Below are positions 1 to 6,437 of a DNA stretch of 16,328 nucleotides, piece by piece. The stretch comes from Pseudomonadota bacterium (GTDB taxonomy: Bacteria; Pseudomonadota; Alphaproteobacteria; Caulobacterales; Caulobacteraceae). The position numbers and the translations under genes were made by a program. The notes below the pieces were generated by a model. It ran no database searches, was not told the DNA's origin, and saw nothing but the letters and a program-made list of their open reading frames with translations. The stretch is taken from the NCBI GenBank assembly GCA_023445705.1, contig JAEXKM010000459.1, forward strand, positions 1-16,328, in the 5' to 3' direction. Within the stretch, counting starts at the first letter, position 1, and every line of letters starts with the position of its first letter.

Positions 1-1
1 G

Positions 2-214
2 ATCGGGGCCGGCGGCCTGTCCTACGAGGAAGTCTCGGAAATCTGCGGCTGCGCCATCGGCACCATCAAGAGCCGGGTGAGCCGTGCTCGCGACCGTCTG
101 GCCGCGATCATCGAGTCCGGCGACTACGGCCAGGACGAGATCCTGCCGTCCAGTGCCATGGCGACGATCATCTATCAGCTCGACAGCCTGCGCCAGCACG
201 CTGCTGCGGCCTGA
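2..214 (+). CDS. ECF-family RNA polymerase sigma factor, C-terminal part (5' end outside window)
   Basis: The last 70 codons of a sigma factor, open at the left edge and ending in TGA. The visible part carries the region-4 helix-turn-helix that reads the -35 element: LSYEEVSEICGCAIGTIKSR at about residues 6-25, followed by a basic helix (SRARDRL). The 'EICGCAIGTIKSR' wording is typical of alphaproteobacterial ECF sigmas, including the EcfG general-stress-response group. EcfG identity is plausible but cannot be fixed without region 2 and the upstream neighbours (an anti-sigma nepR or a phyR gene would support it). A tail of about 30 residues after region 4 (DEILPSSAMATIIYQLDSLR) is not the DNA-binding domain. 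The gene is followed directly by a strong hairpin terminator. ECF identity is solid; the subgroup is an inference. Confidence 0.85.
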   Translation: MGAGGLSYEEVSEICGCAIGTIKSRVSRARDRLAAIIESGDYGQDEILPSSAMATIIYQLDSLRQHAAAA

Positions 215-237
215 CGCAGACCCGATAGCTGCCGATC

Positions 238-272
238 AAACGGCCCGGCCTTGCGCCGGGCCGTTTTCGTTT
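238..272 (+). terminator. Rho-independent terminator between the sigma gene and ferredoxin gene
   Basis: A perfect 12-bp stem (238-249 with 255-266) encloses a 5-nt loop and runs into TCGTTT. It lies between the convergent stops of the ECF sigma gene (214) and the ferredoxin gene (277). The T-rich tail favours termination of the plus-strand sigma transcript. Read on the minus strand, the stem itself ends in three T, so it may also stop the ferredoxin transcript. Confidence 0.85.
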
Positions 273-276
273 GGGC

Positions 277-597
277 CTAGTGCTGGCTTTCCGGCATGCG
301 GACGACCAGGCCGTCCAGCGCGTCGGTGACCTTGATCTGGCAGGACAGGCGGCTGTTGGGCTCGACGTTCTCGGCGAAGTCCAGCATCGAGTCCTCCATG
401 GCGGAGGTCGAGCCGGTCTTGTCCCGCCAGGCTTCGTCCACATAGACGTGGCAGGTGGCGCAGGCGCAGGCGCCGCCGCAATCGGCGTCGATGCCTGGAA
501 TGTTGTTCTTGACCGCGCCTTCCATGACCGTGAGGCCGTTCTTCACGTCGACGACGTGCTCGGTGCCGTCATGCTCGATATAGGTAATCTTGGCCAT
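277..597 (-). CDS. [2Fe-2S] ferredoxin, adrenodoxin/putidaredoxin type
   Basis: A 106-residue soluble electron carrier of usual length. The cluster ligands are C40, C46, C49 and C86 (CX5CX2CX36C), the spacing of adrenodoxin-like ferredoxins that feed cytochromes P450 and related oxygenases or Fe-S assembly. C44 is an extra cysteine inside the ligand loop (CGGACACATC). A strong Shine-Dalgarno GGAGGGGAG at 601-609 supports this ATG. The gene lies 20 nt behind the ferredoxin reductase on the same strand, so the two are almost certainly co-transcribed and work as a pair: NAD(P)H to FAD to [2Fe-2S]. No P450 or oxygenase gene is in the window, so the terminal acceptor is unknown. The Isc-type ferredoxin role is less likely because no isc or hsc genes adjoin. 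Confidence 0.93.
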   Translation of the reverse strand: MAKITYIEHDGTEHVVDVKNGLTVMEGAVKNNIPGIDADCGGACACATCHVYVDEAWRDKTGSTSAMEDSMLDFAENVEPNSRLSCQIKVTDALDGLVVRMPESQH

Positions 598-617
598 TTA
601 CTCCCCTCCGTCGCCCT

Positions 618-1847
618 TTAGGCGGCGACCTCTTTCATGGAAACCGATGGATCGGCAAGCTTGACCGGATCGACCGGCTTGCGGTTGGCGATCAGTTGCT
701 TGCCCATCATGAACTCTGGCGGCGAGTTAATCGCCTCCACCGACTGCACCTGATCTCCCTTCAGGTGGAAAACCGCGAACTTGCCCGAGGCGGGATCGCC
801 GCGCAGCAGGATCTTGTCCGCATCGAACGGCAGGCCGGCGATCTGCAGCTTCAGGTCATACTGGTCGGACCAGTTCCACGGGACCTCGGGCGTCGGGGCC
901 GCGCGGCCGGTGATGGCGCTGGCGGCCTGCTTGGCCTGCTCCAGGGCGCTCGGGACGCTCTCGGGACCGAACATACGCCCATAGTGCGGCATCGGCCGAT
1001 GGGTGACGTCGCCGATGGCGAAGACGTTCGGATCGGCGGTGCGGGCCTCGAGGTCCACCACCACGCCGCGCGCGCATTCCAGCCCGGCTTCGCGGGCGAT
1101 CTCGTCGTTCGGGGTGGCCCCCACGCCCAGCAGGACCACGTCGCAGTCGATCACACGGCCGTCAGCCAGGCGCACGCCGGTGACCTGGCCGTTCTCGCCG
1201 ACGAAGCCGGCCACGCTGGCCCCCAGGACGAACTCGACGCCGCGCTGCAGGTGATAGCCGTGGAAGAAGCTGGAGAGCGCCTCACAGGCGCTGCGGGCGA
1301 GGATCCGGGGCTCGCGCTCGATCACCACCGCATCGGCCCCCAGGGCGCGCGCAGAGGCTGCGACTTCCAGACCGATATAGCCGCCGCCGACGATGGCGAG
1401 GCGCTTGCCAGGGCCCAGGGCCGCCTTGATGGCCTCGGCGTCGGCCGCCGAACGCAGGGTCAGCACTCCGCCCAGGTCGACGCCCTCGATCGGCAGGCGG
1501 ATCGGGCGCATGCCCGTGGCGATGATCAGGACGTCGTAGGGAACGATCGAGCCGTCGGACAGGGTCACGGTCTTGTCCGACCGCGCCAGCTTCACGGCCT
1601 TAAGGTTCGGCCGGAAGTCGATGTTCTGCTCGGGATAGAACTCAAGCGGCTTCAGGGCGAGCGAATCGGCGTCCGCCTCGCCCTTCAACCAGGCCTTCGA
1701 AAGAGGAGGCCGTTGGTAGGGGGGGATCGGCTCCTCCCCCACCATCGTAATCGGGCCGCTGTGCCCGTACTGCCGAAGCAGGGCCGCCGCCGTACCACCG
1801 GCGTGGCCCGCCCCGAGGATCACAACATGCGCGTCCGATTGGCTCAT
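618..1847 (-). CDS. FAD-dependent NAD(P)H-ferredoxin reductase (putidaredoxin-reductase family)
   Basis: A 409-residue flavoprotein that passes electrons from NAD(P)H through FAD to the ferredoxin encoded next to it. It has two Rossmann folds: the FAD-binding GAGHAG at residues 12-17 and the NAD(P)H-binding GGGYIG at 154-159, followed by E177 in 'VIER', which favours NADH. It also has the family motif YQRPPLSK (44-51) and the second FAD contact VFAIGDVTH (about 276-284). Length and motif order fit putidaredoxin/rhodocoxin reductases, with the C-terminal ferredoxin-docking domain present. The gene starts 79 nt after the sdhB stop; a TTGACG box and a small hairpin lie in that gap, so a separate promoter is possible. 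The translation signal is weak (GGGG about 6 nt before ATG). The physiological acceptor is not shown by the window. Confidence 0.92.
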   Translation of the reverse strand: MSQSDAHVVILGAGHAGGTAAALLRQYGHSGPITMVGEEPIPPYQRPPLSKAWLKGEADADSLALKPLEFYPEQNIDFRPNLKAVKLARSDKTVTLSDGSIVPYDVLIIATGMRPIRLPIEGVDLGGVLTLRSAADAEAIKAALGPGKRLAIVGGGYIGLEVAASARALGADAVVIEREPRILARSACEALSSFFHGYHLQRGVEFVLGASVAGFVGENGQVTGVRLADGRVIDCDVVLLGVGATPNDEIAREAGLECARGVVVDLEARTADPNVFAIGDVTHRPMPHYGRMFGPESVPSALEQAKQAASAITGRAAPTPEVPWNWSDQYDLKLQIAGLPFDADKILLRGDPASGKFAVFHLKGDQVQSVEAINSPPEFMMGKQLIANRKPVDPVKLADPSVSMKEVAA

Positions 1848-1853
1848 AGAAGC

Positions 1854-1916
1854 CCCATGCAGAAAAGTGACGACGGCGTCAACTTTCCAAACACAGTTCG
1901 GATCGTTCGCCGATCC
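1854..1916 (-). promoter_or_regulatory. Possible promoter and small hairpin ahead of the ferredoxin reductase
   Basis: The gap after sdhB holds a 6-bp perfect hairpin (1900-1905 with 1911-1916, loop 5 nt) without a good T tail, so it is a weak terminator or processing site at best. On the minus strand it is followed by TTGACG (complement of 1877-1882), a match to the -35 box of the Caulobacter housekeeping sigma. No convincing -10 box follows. If used, transcription would begin within a few bases of the reductase ATG. Low-confidence call. Confidence 0.35.
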
Positions 1917-1926
1917 TAAAGAAGCC

Positions 1927-2709
1927 TCAGACGACCCGCTCGACCAGCATCTTCTTGATCTCGCCGATCGCCTTGGCGGGGTTCAGACCCTTCGGGCAGA
2001 CCTGGGCGCAGTTCATGATGGTGTGGCAGCGATAGAGCTTGAAGGGGTCTTCCAGCTCGTCCAGGCGCTCGCCGGTGGCCTCGTCGCGGCTGTCGATCAG
2101 CCACCGGTAGGCGTGCAGCAGGGCGGCCGGGCCAAGATACTTGTCGCCGTTCCACCAGTAGCTGGGGCACGAGGTCGAGCAGCAGGCGCAGAGAATGCAC
2201 TCGTAGAGGCCGTCCAGCTTTTCCCGGTCCTCGGGGGTCTGGCGCCACTCCTTCTGCGGCTCGGGCGTCGTGGTGTGCAGCCACGGCTCGATCGAGGCGT
2301 ACTGGGCGTAGAACAGCGTCAGGTCCGGGATCAGGTCCTTGACCACGGCCATGTGCGGCAGCGGGCTGATCTGGCACTGGGCGCCGGGAACTTCGTCGTG
2401 CCCGTGGGTGCAAGCCAGGGTGTTGCGGCCGCCGATGTTCATGGCGCAGGAGCCGCAGACACCTTCGCGGCACGACCGGCGGAAGGCCAGGGTCGGGTCG
2501 ATGTCGTTCTTGATGTGGATCAGGACGTCCAGGACCATCGGTCCGCAGGCGTCGGTGTCCACGTCATAGGTGTCCCAGCGCGGGTTTTCCGTGCCTTCGG
2601 GATCGTAGCGGTAGATCCGGAACGTCTTGACCTTCTTGGCGCCGGCCGGCGCGGGGAAGTGACGGCCCTTTTGGATCTTGGAGTTCTTCGGGAGGGCGAG
2701 CTGGACCAT
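1927..2709 (-). CDS. sdhB: Succinate dehydrogenase iron-sulfur subunit SdhB
   Basis: The 260-residue Fe-S subunit of complex II, which carries electrons from the SdhA flavin to the quinone site in the membrane. All eleven cluster ligands can be placed. The [2Fe-2S] ligands are C80, C85, C88 and C100. The [4Fe-4S] ligands are C171, C174, C177 and C238. The [3Fe-4S] ligands are C181, C228 and C234. Their spacing matches E. coli SdhB. C87-like small residues and extra cysteines C176 and C112 are not needed as ligands. The start is supported by AAGGAAAG (2716-2723) 6 nt ahead of ATG. It is the last gene of sdhCDAB, 62 nt after sdhA, the usual alphaproteobacterial order. Confidence 0.98.
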   Translation of the reverse strand: MVQLALPKNSKIQKGRHFPAPAGAKKVKTFRIYRYDPEGTENPRWDTYDVDTDACGPMVLDVLIHIKNDIDPTLAFRRSCREGVCGSCAMNIGGRNTLACTHGHDEVPGAQCQISPLPHMAVVKDLIPDLTLFYAQYASIEPWLHTTTPEPQKEWRQTPEDREKLDGLYECILCACCSTSCPSYWWNGDKYLGPAALLHAYRWLIDSRDEATGERLDELEDPFKLYRCHTIMNCAQVCPKGLNPAKAIGEIKKMLVERVV

Positions 2710-2771
2710 CAGACGCTTTCCTTGGACGCGGACGCGTTGAGCAGGGAGGGGAGACGGATCATCGACGGGAC

Positions 2772-4559
2772 CTAGTAAACCCGCGCCTTCGGCGGGATGT
2801 AGGCGATGTCGTTGGTCATGGTGTAGCTGTGCACCGGCCGGTCATCGAGGCGCACCTTGCCGGTGGCGTCGTCGAACCAGGCCAGGGTGTGCTTCATCCA
2901 CTGCTCGTCGTTGCGATCCGGATAATCCTCGTGCGCGTGGGCGCCGCGGCTTTCCGTGCGGTTGTGCGCGCCGACCACGGTGACGGTGGCCTGGCCGATC
3001 AGGTTGTCCAGCTCGAGGGTCTCGAGCAGGTCGGTGTTCCAGATCATGCCGCGGTCGCTGACCTTCAGGTCCGGACGCTTGTCGTGGACCGCCGCCAGAC
3101 GCTTGACGCCCGAGGACAGCGCCTCGGTGGTGCGGAACACCGCGGCGTCTTCCTGCATGGCCTGCTGCATCTCGAGGCGGAGGGCCGCCGTCGGGGTGCC
3201 GCCATTGGCGTTGCGGAACTTGTCGAAACGAGCGAGGTGGCCGTCGGTCATGGCCGGCTTCAGTTCCGGCTGGGTCGCCCCGGCCTTGATCGTCTCGGCG
3301 CAGCGCAGGGCGGCCGAGCGGCCGAACACGACCAGGTCGATCAGCGAGTTGGAGCCCAGGCGGTTGGCGCCGTGCACCGACACGCAGGCCGCTTCGCCCA
3401 CTGCCATCAGGCCGGGAACCACCTTGTCGGGGTTCTCGCCTTCGCGGGTCACGACTTCCGAGAAGAAGTTCGTGGGGATGCCGCCCATGTTGTAGTGGAC
3501 GGTCGGCAGGACCGGGATCGGCTCCTTGGTCACGTCCACGCCGGCGAAGATCTTGGCGCTTTCGGAAATGCCCGGCAGGCGCTCGGCCAGCATCTTCGGA
3601 TCCAGGTGATCGAGGTGCAGGAAGATGTGGTCCTTCTTCGGACCCACCCCGCGGCCTTCGCGGATTTCGATGGTCATGGCCCGGCTGACCATGTCGCGCG
3701 GCGCCAGGTCCTTCACGGACGGCGCATAGCGCTCCATGAAGCGCTCGCCCTCGGAGTTGGTCAGGTAGCCGCCTTCGCCGCGGGCGCCCTCGGTGATGAG
3801 GCAGCCGGCGCCGTAGATGCCGGTCGGGTGAAACTGCACGAACTCCATGTCCTGCAGCGGCAGGCCGGCGCGCAGGGCCATCCCGCCGCCGTCGCCGGTG
3901 CAGGTGTGGGCGCTGGTCGCCGAGAAGTAGGCGCGGCCATAGCCGCCGGTGGCCAGGATCACTTGCTGCGCCTGGAAGCGGTGCATGGTGCCGTCGTCGA
4001 GCTTCCACGCGGTCACGCCGCGGCAGACGCCTTCGTCCATGATCAGGTCGAGGGCGAAGTACTCGATGAAGAACTCGGTGTCGTGCGCCAGGCTCTGGCC
4101 GTACATGGTGTGCAGCATGGCGTGACCAGTGCGGTCGGCCGCCGCGCAGGTGCGCTGGATCGGGGCTTCACCGAAGTTCTTGGTCATGCCGCCGAAGGCG
4201 CGCTGATAGATCTTGCCCTCGGGCGTCCGCGAGAACGGCACGCCCCAGTGCTCCAGCTCGTAGACCGCGGCCGGCGCGTTCCGGCAGAGGTATTCGATGG
4301 CGTCCTGGTCGCCCAGCCAATCCGACCCCTTGACGGTGTCGTACATGTGCCAGCGCCAGTCGTCCTGGCCCATGTTGCCGAGGCTGGCCGAGATGCCGCC
4401 CTGCGCCGCCACGGTGTGCGAGCGGGTTGGGAACACCTTGGTGATGCAGGCGGTCTTCAGACCGGCCTGGGCGCAGCCCAGAGCCGCGCGCAGGCCCGAA
4501 CCGCCGGCGCCGACGACCACCACGTCGAACTTGTGATCGATGAACTCGTAGCTCGCCAT
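2772..4559 (-). CDS. sdhA: Succinate dehydrogenase flavoprotein subunit SdhA
   Basis: The 595-residue catalytic subunit, which oxidises succinate to fumarate in the TCA cycle and sits on the cytoplasmic face of complex II. The FAD-binding fold starts at GAGGSG (17-22). H48 in RSHTVAAQGG is the covalent flavin attachment site. The substrate residues map one to one onto E. coli SdhA: H244 (QFHPTG), R288 (APRDMVSR, the proton-shuttle arginine), H355 (VHYNMGG) and R400 (GANRLGSNSL). The C-terminal capping and helical domains are complete. The start lies 4 nt after the sdhD stop, and a GGGAGG-like Shine-Dalgarno lies in the sdhD coding end (4574-4579). Translational coupling within sdhCDAB is likely. 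Confidence 0.99.
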   Translation of the reverse strand: MASYEFIDHKFDVVVVGAGGSGLRAALGCAQAGLKTACITKVFPTRSHTVAAQGGISASLGNMGQDDWRWHMYDTVKGSDWLGDQDAIEYLCRNAPAAVYELEHWGVPFSRTPEGKIYQRAFGGMTKNFGEAPIQRTCAAADRTGHAMLHTMYGQSLAHDTEFFIEYFALDLIMDEGVCRGVTAWKLDDGTMHRFQAQQVILATGGYGRAYFSATSAHTCTGDGGGMALRAGLPLQDMEFVQFHPTGIYGAGCLITEGARGEGGYLTNSEGERFMERYAPSVKDLAPRDMVSRAMTIEIREGRGVGPKKDHIFLHLDHLDPKMLAERLPGISESAKIFAGVDVTKEPIPVLPTVHYNMGGIPTNFFSEVVTREGENPDKVVPGLMAVGEAACVSVHGANRLGSNSLIDLVVFGRSAALRCAETIKAGATQPELKPAMTDGHLARFDKFRNANGGTPTAALRLEMQQAMQEDAAVFRTTEALSSGVKRLAAVHDKRPDLKVSDRGMIWNTDLLETLELDNLIGQATVTVVGAHNRTESRGAHAHEDYPDRNDEQWMKHTLAWFDDATGKVRLDDRPVHSYTMTNDIAYIPPKARVY

Positions 4560-4563
4560 GGGA

Positions 4564-4956
4564 TCAGACAGCGCCTCCCAGCGCGACCTTCAGGATGGAA
4601 AAGACCGCCAGGGCGCCGAAGAGCGCGCAGACGAAGAGGTTCAGCAGCAGCGCGGCGGCGCGGCTCAGGTGCTTTTCGATATAGTCCTCGATGACCACCC
4701 GCAGGCCCGCATGCATGTGCAGGAACGAGGTGACGATCAGCAGGACCAGCAGCGTCGGGTTGAGAGCCGACGAATTCAGCCAGGCGACGGCGCCGTAATA
4801 GTCCAGGGTCGCCAGGCGGATCGCCGAGAAGGCGCCCCAGAGGACGAGCGGGACCAGGGCCGCGGCCGAGACGCGTTCCGAAATCCAGTGGCCGACGCCG
4901 TGCTTGGCGGCGCCCAGGCCGCGGGCGCGGCTAAGGGGGGTGCGGAAACCCGACAT
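4564..4956 (-). CDS. sdhD: Succinate dehydrogenase membrane anchor subunit SdhD
   Basis: A 130-residue hydrophobic anchor with three membrane helices (about residues 30-50, 63-85 and 100-122). H80 in 'FLHMH' is at the position of the heme b ligand H71 of E. coli SdhD. Y92 in 'EDYIEKH' lies 12 residues on, as E. coli Y83 of the quinone site does. The frame stays open far upstream across sdhC, but the start at MSGFRT is chosen because it overlaps the sdhC stop by one base (TGATG), gives the family length, and keeps the typical 'RGLGAAKHGVGHW' N-terminal segment. With SdhC it anchors SdhAB and builds the ubiquinone and heme pocket. Confidence 0.95.
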   Translation of the reverse strand: MSGFRTPLSRARGLGAAKHGVGHWISERVSAAALVPLVLWGAFSAIRLATLDYYGAVAWLNSSALNPTLLVLLIVTSFLHMHAGLRVVIEDYIEKHLSRAAALLLNLFVCALFGALAVFSILKVALGGAV

Positions 4957-5354
4957 CAGAGCGCTCCCGTCATGGCGGCGATGATCCACACCACGATGGT
5001 GGCGGCGATGGAAAAGGCGATGCAGATGATCGCGCCCATATTGGCGGTCTGCACCTTGTAGCCGTGACCCATGTCCCAGATCAGATGCTGGACGCCCTTG
5101 GCCAGGTGGTAGAACACCGACAGGGTCAGGCCGAACATGACGATCTTGCCTGGGAACGAGCCCAACACGGCCTTGAAGGTCGCATAGGCCTCGGGTCCGG
5201 AAGCCAGCGCCACCGCCCACAGCGCCAGGATCAGGCCGCCGCCGTACAGGGCGCAGCCGGTGACCCGGTGCAGGATCGACGTGGCCATGGTCACGTGCCA
5301 GCGCCATATGGTCGTGTGCGGCGAGAGCGGGCGTTCGCGTGGTGTAAAGGTCAT
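4956..5354 (-). CDS. sdhC: Succinate dehydrogenase cytochrome b556 subunit SdhC
   Basis: A 132-residue membrane subunit and first gene of sdhCDAB. It opens with the family signature RPLSPHTTIWRW (8-19), then SILHRVTG, whose S26 and R30 match the quinone-site S27 and R31 of E. coli. H83 in 'FYHLAKGVQHL' aligns with the heme ligand H84. Three membrane helices lie at about 31-52, 68-92 and 107-129. The ATG at 5354 is preferred to an in-frame ATG at 5411, because the longer version would add 19 unrelated residues and start on the promoter -35 box. The Shine-Dalgarno is weak. A near-consensus promoter lies about 30 nt upstream. Confidence 0.95.
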   Translation of the reverse strand: MTFTPRERPLSPHTTIWRWHVTMATSILHRVTGCALYGGGLILALWAVALASGPEAYATFKAVLGSFPGKIVMFGLTLSVFYHLAKGVQHLIWDMGHGYKVQTANMGAIICIAFSIAATIVVWIIAAMTGAL

Positions 5355-5383
5355 GGGCGTTCCGGTCTGGAAGGAGCGGCCCG

Positions 5384-5411
5384 CTTTTAAGCCGACGCCT
5401 TCGGGTGTCAA
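5384..5411 (-). promoter_or_regulatory. sdhCDAB promoter, housekeeping sigma type
   Basis: On the minus strand, TTGACA (complement of 5406-5411) is followed after 16 nt by TAAAAG (complement of 5384-5389). In the Caulobacter scheme this reads TTGACAC-N12-GCTTAAAA, close to the published TTGACGS-N10-14-GCTANAWC. A start near 5377 would give a leader of about 23 nt before the sdhC ATG. It is the best promoter match I found in the window. Confidence 0.7.
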
Positions 5412-5453
5412 CGAAGACGCAGTCCAAGCCCATTGAAGAACCTGCGACCTTCC

Positions 5454-5524
5454 CCTTCGCCAGCGCCGAAGTTCCTTCGCTTTTTCTTTTGATGCAATGC
5501 GTCTTTCCCGTAAGCATCCTTCGC
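5454..5524. promoter_or_regulatory. Three direct copies of CCTTCGC between sdhC and lysR (candidate operator)
   Basis: The heptamer CCTTCGC occurs at 5454-5460, 5474-5480 and 5518-5524, starts spaced 20 and 44 nt. The middle copy is part of a 13-bp palindrome CGAAG-TTC-CTTCG (5467-5479). The set lies just upstream of the sdh -35 box and before the lysR start, where an autoregulating LysR protein would be expected to bind. Function is inferred from position and repetition only. Confidence 0.35.
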
Positions 5525-5540
5525 GGGAGACGAAGGATGC
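5514..5540 (+). promoter_or_regulatory. Perfect 10-bp inverted repeat across the lysR start codon
   Basis: GCATCCTTCG (5514-5523) and CGAAGGATGC (5531-5540) are exact inverted copies around a 7-nt loop CGGGAGA. The likely Shine-Dalgarno GGGAGA (5525-5530) lies in the loop and the ATG (5537-5539) lies in the 3' arm. As RNA this would bury the start codon; as DNA it could be a dimer-binding operator. GTTTT follows the stem. Confidence 0.6.
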
Positions 5541-6421
5541 GTTTTGATCTGACTGACCTGCGCCTGTTCTGCGAAGTGACGGACGCCGGCTCCATCACCA
5601 AGGGCGCCGAGCGCTGCGCCCTGGCTCTGGCCGCCGCCTCCACCCGCATACGCAATATGGAAGAGGCCCTGGGCGCGCCGCTGCTGGAGCGCTCACGCCA
5701 GGGGGTGACCCCGACCCCCGCCGGCCGAACCCTTCTGAAGCATGCCCGGACGATCCTTTCGCAGACCGCCCGCCTGCGCGAGGATCTCGGCGCCTATGCC
5801 GGCGGCCTCTCCGGCGAGGTGCGGCTGCTGGCCAACACCAACGCCCTGACCGAATTCCTGCCCGAGGCCCTCAGCCGGTTCCTGGCCGAGCATCCCCACG
5901 TCAGCATCAATCTGGAAGAGCGCCTATCCGACGAGATCGTCGGCCTGGTCGCCGAAGGGGTCGGCGACATCGGGATCGTCGCCGGCACGGTCGACATGGC
6001 CAGCCTGGAGACCTTCCCCTTCCGCTCCGACCGCTTCGTCGTGGTGACCAGCGCCATCCACCCCTTGGCGCAGCGGGAGTCGATGACCTTCGCCGACGTT
6101 CTCGGCTGCGATCTGGTGGGCCTGGATCGCGCCAGTTCGCTGCAGCGGTTCCTGTCGGCCAAGGCCGCGCGCGAGGGCCGCCCCCTGCGCCTTCGCGTCC
6201 AGCTTCGCAGCTTCGACGCCGTCTGCCGGCTGGTCGAGTGCGGGGTCGGGGTCGGGATCGTACCCGAGACCACCGCCCGGCGCGCAGCCCGGACCATGGC
6301 CCTAGGGATCGTCGACCTGACCGACGACTGGGCCCAGCGCGAGCTCACCATCTGCGTCCGCGGCCTCGACCAACTCGCACCCTACGCCCGGGAATTGGTC
6401 GAGAGCTTGAGGGCGGCCTAG
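5537..6421 (+). CDS. LysR-family transcriptional regulator
   Basis: A 294-residue DNA-binding regulator of normal LysR length. It has an N-terminal winged helix-turn-helix (about residues 4-63: FDLTDLRLFCEVTDAGSITK, then LAAASTRIRN and PLLERSRQGVTPTPAG), a linker helix, and a periplasmic-binding-protein-like effector domain from about residue 92 (GEVRLLANTNALTEFLP onward). The ATG at 5537 is chosen over an in-frame ATG at 5405: the longer form would add 44 residues of no family character and would overlap the sdh promoter, while GGGAGA lies 6 nt ahead of 5537. It is transcribed away from sdhC, the usual layout for a LysR protein acting on its divergent neighbour, so sdhCDAB is a candidate target. 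The ligand is unknown. Confidence 0.93.
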   Translation: MRFDLTDLRLFCEVTDAGSITKGAERCALALAAASTRIRNMEEALGAPLLERSRQGVTPTPAGRTLLKHARTILSQTARLREDLGAYAGGLSGEVRLLANTNALTEFLPEALSRFLAEHPHVSINLEERLSDEIVGLVAEGVGDIGIVAGTVDMASLETFPFRSDRFVVVTSAIHPLAQRESMTFADVLGCDLVGLDRASSLQRFLSAKAAREGRPLRLRVQLRSFDAVCRLVECGVGVGIVPETTARRAARTMALGIVDLTDDWAQRELTICVRGLDQLAPYARELVESLRAA

Positions 6422-6437
6422 GCTTTCTAGGCCTTTT
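6415..6437 (+). terminator. Terminator holding both convergent stop codons of lysR and zapE
   Basis: GGCCTAG (6415-6421), a 5-nt loop and CTAGGCC (6427-6433) form a perfect 7-bp stem followed by TTTT. The lysR TAG is the last three bases of the left arm, and the zapE TAG (minus strand) is the first three of the right arm. The T tail serves the plus-strand transcript; the minus direction lacks one. Confidence 0.75.

Noticed and set aside
696..1919. 407-codon plus-strand frame opposite the ferredoxin reductase
   Set aside because: No domain, antisense to a gene with two intact nucleotide-binding motifs.
2829..4694. Long open frame (621 codons) on the plus strand opposite sdhA
   Set aside because: It mirrors sdhA codon bias in GC-rich DNA; the translation has no recognisable domain and sdhA is certain.
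5405..5536. Upstream in-frame start that would extend the LysR protein by 44 residues
   Set aside because: The added residues do not fit the family, and the start would lie on the sdh -35 box; 5537 has a proper ribosome site.
4957..5655. Apparent 363-residue extended SdhD that would run through sdhC
   Set aside because: The extension is antisense-like, low-complexity sequence in the wrong frame of sdhC; the TGATG junction gives the true start.
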